64,000 nt of DNA, from positions 1,302,001 to 1,366,000 of the forward strand of contig JADKBM010000016.1 of the NCBI GenBank assembly GCA_016715115.1, given 5' to 3'. The first letter of the stretch is position 1. The number at the start of each line of letters is the position of its first letter. The DNA is from Acidobacteriota bacterium. Lineage in GTDB: Bacteria; Acidobacteriota; Blastocatellia; Pyrinomonadales; Pyrinomonadaceae. This document shows positions 60,894-64,000 of the stretch, piece by piece. The position numbers and the translations under genes were made by a program. The notes beneath the pieces were generated by a model that saw nothing but the letters and a program-made list of their open reading frames with translations, did no database searches and was not told the DNA's origin.

Positions 60894-62423
60894 TCACGAC
60901 TTTGCAGGTTCGATGAGTCCCGGTTTTCGCCGCGCCTTCGTTTTTTGCTCGTACGCGTATGCCAATTTGATCAACTGCGGTTCCGAGAATGCTCTGCCGA
61001 AAAATCCGATGCCGACCGGAAGGCCTTCGAAAAACCCAGCCGGGACGGTGATGTACGGATAGCCGGCGACGGCCGCGATCGACCAGGTTGCACCGCTTGC
61101 GAGTCCGACGATTCCGTCAAGTTTGTCCTTCCCCAAAACCGCGTCGATGCCGTTCTCGCGCGTCGCCGATTTGATTTTCGCCAGCGAGTCAAGATACGCC
61201 TTGTCGGTCAACGGGCCTTTCGCCTCCGATTGCAGGAACAGTTCCTGCGCGAACAGCGGCATTTCCTTTTCCTTGTTCTCGTCGTTGTACTTGATAAGAT
61301 CGGCAAGCGTTTTGTATTTCGACTTTCTGCTCGCGAGATATATTTTCAGATCCGTCTTGAACTCATAAAGCAAAACGCTCAAACGGTCGTCGCCGAGTTT
61401 TCCGAGTTCGTCCGGAAACGTAACGTCGACGAGCGTCGCCCCCGCCTCGCGAAGCAGTTCGAACTGCGCTTCGGCGATTTTCTTGACGTCGGCGTTGTTT
61501 CCCAGAAATTGCCGCGCGACTCCGATCCGCGCGCCCTTGAGTCCGTTCGTGTCGAGAAACGCCGTGTAGTCTTTTTTGCCCTTCGACGCGTCGGATGTGA
61601 TCGCATCGCTCTTGTCGCGCCCGACGATCGCCGACAGCAGTGCCGCGGCGTCGGCGACGGTTCGGGCCATCGGACCGGCGGTGTCCTGCGTGTGCGCGAT
61701 CGGAATGATGCCGCTGCGCGAGACGAGTCCGAGCGTCGGCTTGATCCCGACGACGCCGTTGCGCGTCGCCGGACAAATAATCGAACCGTTCGTTTCGGTA
61801 CCGATCGCAGCGGCGCAGAGATTCGCCGAAACGGCGACGCCCGATCCGGCGGACGATCCGCACGGATTCTTGTCGAGAATGTACGGGTTGTTCGTCTGCC
61901 CGCCGCGTCCCGACCATCCGCTGATCGATTTTGTCGAACGGAAATTCGCCCACTCGCTGAGGTTCGTCTTTCCAAGGATGACTGCGCCCGCGTCCCTGAG
62001 TTTCCGGACGACGAAAGCGTCGCGTTCCGGCACCGGTGCGTCGACCAGTGCCAGGCTTCCGGCGGTCGTTTTCATCTTGTCGGCGGTGTCGATATTGTCT
62101 TTGATCAGAACCGGGATTCCGTGCATCGCCGACCGGACCTTGCCGCGCTTTCGTTCTTTGTCGAGTTTGTCGGCGATCAAGAGCGCGTCGGGATTGATCT
62201 CGACGACCGATTTGAGTTTCGGATCGATCTCCTTGATCCGCGCGGTGTAGATCTCGACAAGCTTGCGCGCCGTCAGTTCGCCTGACTTCATCTTCGCCTG
62301 CAGATCCGCGATTGTCGCCTCTTCGATCTCGATCGCGGCTTCTGTCGGAAACTTAATCAGCCCCAATGCGGCGATTCCGGCCGCGCCTGCAAATAGGAAT
62401 TCCCTTCTCGATTGCTGTTTCAT
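60894..62423 (-). CDS. Tat-exported amidase-signature family amidase
   Basis: 509 residues. SRREFLFAGAAGIAAL at the N-terminus is a twin-arginine signal. The amidase-signature core follows: Lys108 (GIPVLIKDNID), Ser190/Ser191 (NPCGSSAGSG) and nucleophile Ser214 (GTETNGSI). The end VPAGFFEGLPVGIGFFG...LAYAYEQ is typical of the family. It hydrolyses an amide bond, substrate unpredictable; the Tat signal and these motifs match bacterial peptide amidase-type members. Starts 93 nt downstream of the TPR gene on the same strand, so co-transcription is possible. Confidence 0.92.
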   Translation of the reverse strand: MKQQSRREFLFAGAAGIAALGLIKFPTEAAIEIEEATIADLQAKMKSGELTARKLVEIYTARIKEIDPKLKSVVEINPDALLIADKLDKERKRGKVRSAMHGIPVLIKDNIDTADKMKTTAGSLALVDAPVPERDAFVVRKLRDAGAVILGKTNLSEWANFRSTKSISGWSGRGGQTNNPYILDKNPCGSSAGSGVAVSANLCAAAIGTETNGSIICPATRNGVVGIKPTLGLVSRSGIIPIAHTQDTAGPMARTVADAAALLSAIVGRDKSDAITSDASKGKKDYTAFLDTNGLKGARIGVARQFLGNNADVKKIAEAQFELLREAGATLVDVTFPDELGKLGDDRLSVLLYEFKTDLKIYLASRKSKYKTLADLIKYNDENKEKEMPLFAQELFLQSEAKGPLTDKAYLDSLAKIKSATRENGIDAVLGKDKLDGIVGLASGATWSIAAVAGYPYITVPAGFFEGLPVGIGFFGRAFSEPQLIKLAYAYEQKTKARRKPGLIEPAKS

Positions 62424-62516
62424 CTTTGAGTATTTGTAACCTATACGTTCGCGCTTCGCAAAAGCCCTTCGTTGATTGGAATCTACGCAGAGGATTGAAT
62501 TGCCGTCTCGGACTTC

Positions 62517-63629
62517 CTACGGTTTCGGTTTGGGTTTCGGCTCGACTGTCTGAAGTCCGCCTTTGTATGTCTTCCGGTACTCGTCGATCTCGACAGCGCG
62601 CTTTGCATCCATCTTCCGCAGTATCGCCAACTCGCGATCGAGATCGGCGTTCGCCTTTGTAAAAGTATCGGCGATCTGGACGTACGCCCGACAGATCTGA
62701 AACTGCGCTTCGACAAGACCGGGCTTGATCGTCAGGGCCTTTCTGAAAAAGACAATGGCTTTGTCCTGTCGGCCGTCGACGACCCAATGATCGCCGTCCA
62801 TCGTCGCGATGCCCATACTGACCAAGGTATTCGGGTCGTCCGGATTCTTCACCAATGCTGACGCAGCATCCCGAAGGCGCTCGGCACGCTCCAAAACGGT
62901 AATGAAATTCGGGAAAGTCGTATCTTTGTCGGTAGTTCTCGCGTTCCAAAGTTCGCGCGCTTCGGTCAATCGCCCTTGCTCGACAAGTAGCCGGCCGAGG
63001 TCGTTGCGGACGAGTGTTTTCTCCGGATCGGTTTCGAGCGCGATCCGAAAAAGCGATTCGGCGCCTTGCGTATCCTTCGCGCCGTATGTTCGCCAAGCCT
63101 TGCCGGCAATGATCGGCCCGACCGCCTTGGGATTGAGTTCTGCGGCCCGGCGAAATGCGTCGAGCGATTCAACACGACGGTCGGGAACATCGAACAAGGT
63201 CTCGCCGATTCCCATCAACCCGTCGATGCTGTCCGGGCGCAGTTCCAACAGTTTCTTATAGGCCGCGAGCGCGTCGTTCGTCGCCCCGCGCAAACGGTCG
63301 GCAACCCCTTTATAGAAGTAAACTGCGGGTTCGTCGGGAGCGATTCGGATCGCTTGAGCCAGGTCGCGTGAAGCTTCTTCGTAACGCTTGAGCCGGATAT
63401 TCGCGCGGCCCAATACGATAAAAGAAATCGGTTCGTTTGGCCTGATCTTGCGGGCTTCAACGGCAAGACGCAGGGCCTCCTCGAAGTTACTCTTATCAAA
63501 CTCCTGCATCGCCTTCGCAATGATCTCCTCGAACCTTGCGCGGTCGGCGGTCGGATCGTTTTGCGCCAATAAGACGGTCGAACCATGAGTCAACAACAGG
63601 AACAGAAGAAAGAGTCTTGGGATTTGCAT
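62517..63629 (-). CDS. Exported TPR protein
   Basis: 370 residues from ATG 63629 (a GTG at 63641 is in frame). Signal peptide: IPRLFLLFLLLTHGSTVLLAQ. Then at least six TPR-like units, e.g. NFEEALRLAVEARKIRPNEP, RYEEASRDLAQAIRIAPDEP and DKAIVFFRKALTIKPGLVEA, with an extra helical pair near the end. The tail is a low-complexity run of alternating Pro and Lys (KPKPKP). It is probably a periplasmic adaptor; partner unknown. It may be co-transcribed with the amidase that follows. Confidence 0.82.
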   Translation of the reverse strand: MQIPRLFLLFLLLTHGSTVLLAQNDPTADRARFEEIIAKAMQEFDKSNFEEALRLAVEARKIRPNEPISFIVLGRANIRLKRYEEASRDLAQAIRIAPDEPAVYFYKGVADRLRGATNDALAAYKKLLELRPDSIDGLMGIGETLFDVPDRRVESLDAFRRAAELNPKAVGPIIAGKAWRTYGAKDTQGAESLFRIALETDPEKTLVRNDLGRLLVEQGRLTEARELWNARTTDKDTTFPNFITVLERAERLRDAASALVKNPDDPNTLVSMGIATMDGDHWVVDGRQDKAIVFFRKALTIKPGLVEAQFQICRAYVQIADTFTKANADLDRELAILRKMDAKRAVEIDEYRKTYKGGLQTVEPKPKPKP

Positions 63630-63958
63630 ATCGACACGCACAGAGACCTAGTTCGTTCGTACCACAGTTCATTCGAAAAAGAAAGTCTCTCTTGACAACG
63701 ATTCTTTACGATTCCGACGAACGTGCGACTGATTAGTAGCGCGCCAACGTTGGGTTTCGGCCGCCGCGAAATCGCGACTGGATACCAAATTCGATTCGTT
63801 CTTTTTACAGTCTCCTTATGTTGCATCAATCGCTTGAGACTTTCGATTGTTTCCGCTATAAAGAATTACTCGCTTTCGCGTGTGAATTTTCGTAATTTCT
63901 TGCCCTGAACGAGACGCCCGTTTTTGAATTGGCGAAGCGCGACTTGTCGTAATTCGAT
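63630..63958. other. Intergenic region, no gene recognised
   Basis: The 329 nt between the divergent TPR gene and the partial gene at the window edge. Short open frames show no signal peptide, motif or ribosome-binding site. It should hold both promoters; none was assigned. Confidence 0.4.
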
Positions 63959-64000
63959 ATGGAAACAACTCAAAATCCCGACGGTCGCGTCGAACTGACC
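63959..64000 (+). CDS. Possible start of a gene cut by the window edge
   Basis: ATG 63959 opens a frame of 14 codons (METTQNPDGRVELT) to the end of the window. No Shine-Dalgarno is evident, and the product cannot be identified from this length. Confidence 0.3.
   Translation, partial: METTQNPDGRVELT

Noticed and set aside
60945..62285. A 446-codon plus-strand frame opposite the amidase
   Set aside because: Shadow of the amidase gene, whose Tat signal and Lys-Ser-Ser residues are on the minus strand.

Overview
The window is about 64 kb of bacterial chromosome. Genes are mostly GC-rich and most proteins carry signal peptides. The gene content points to an Acidobacteriota member, most likely of the Blastocatellia/Pyrinomonadaceae type: Hanks kinases fused to TPR or TolB/WD40 propellers, an exported TPR-CHAT protein, multi-zinc-ribbon membrane proteins, GH95/GH51/GH20 enzymes, many exported beta-lactamase-fold hydrolases, and GGAATC-type minisatellites. 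This placement is inferred from gene content; no rRNA or tRNA gene was recognised.

Layout. 1-3785 (minus): the 5' end of an exported GH20 hexosaminidase behind two zinc-ribbon membrane proteins, then two small exported proteins. 3953-8416 (plus): a divergent ECF-like sigma factor, a membrane anti-sigma factor with a zinc-binding N-terminus, and an exported TPR-CHAT protease-like protein. 8462-11003 (minus): a PhyH-type dioxygenase, a striking 36/18-bp minisatellite, and a PQQ-type sugar dehydrogenase. 11631-24401 (plus): a four-gene operon whose genes all overlap by ATGA, encoding a sensor-type beta-propeller, a VIT+vWA protein, a 2316-residue TPR protein and a further exported protein; I know no named system with this make-up. 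24947-29734: a GH95 fucosidase and a DPP-IV peptidase.

29749-53904 is accessory and rearranged. It holds two decayed transposases (IS110-like and IS1182-like) bracketed by an interspersed CGTGGGTT hairpin repeat. Housekeeping or catabolic genes sit among them (sdaA, hydantoinase, a D-aminoacylase-like amidohydrolase, a serine hydrolase). There are three toxin-antitoxin loci, one with a ruined PIN toxin. One intact kinase-TPR gene is followed by a kinase graveyard at 46288-52687: internally deleted, frameshifted and even scrambled kinase pieces, interleaved with a YhcG nuclease, an AT-rich KilA-N gene truncated by a 23-bp duplication, a truncated GH51 gene and two paralogous membrane proteins. 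A palindromic repeat of one family occurs both inside a kinase fragment (52395-52482) and in an intergenic region (53801-53904).

53958-64000: two exported serine hydrolases, a small exported protein made of four Cys-pair repeats, a DapA-superfamily lyase/aldolase, a STAS anti-anti-sigma protein, a Tat-exported amidase and an exported TPR protein. The exported peptidase, amidase, D-aminoacylase, hydantoinase and serine deaminase genes fit a scavenging lifestyle on peptides, D-amino acids and polysaccharide.

The best candidates for undescribed biology are the propeller/VIT-vWA/giant-TPR operon and the sigma/anti-sigma/exported-CHAT triad.
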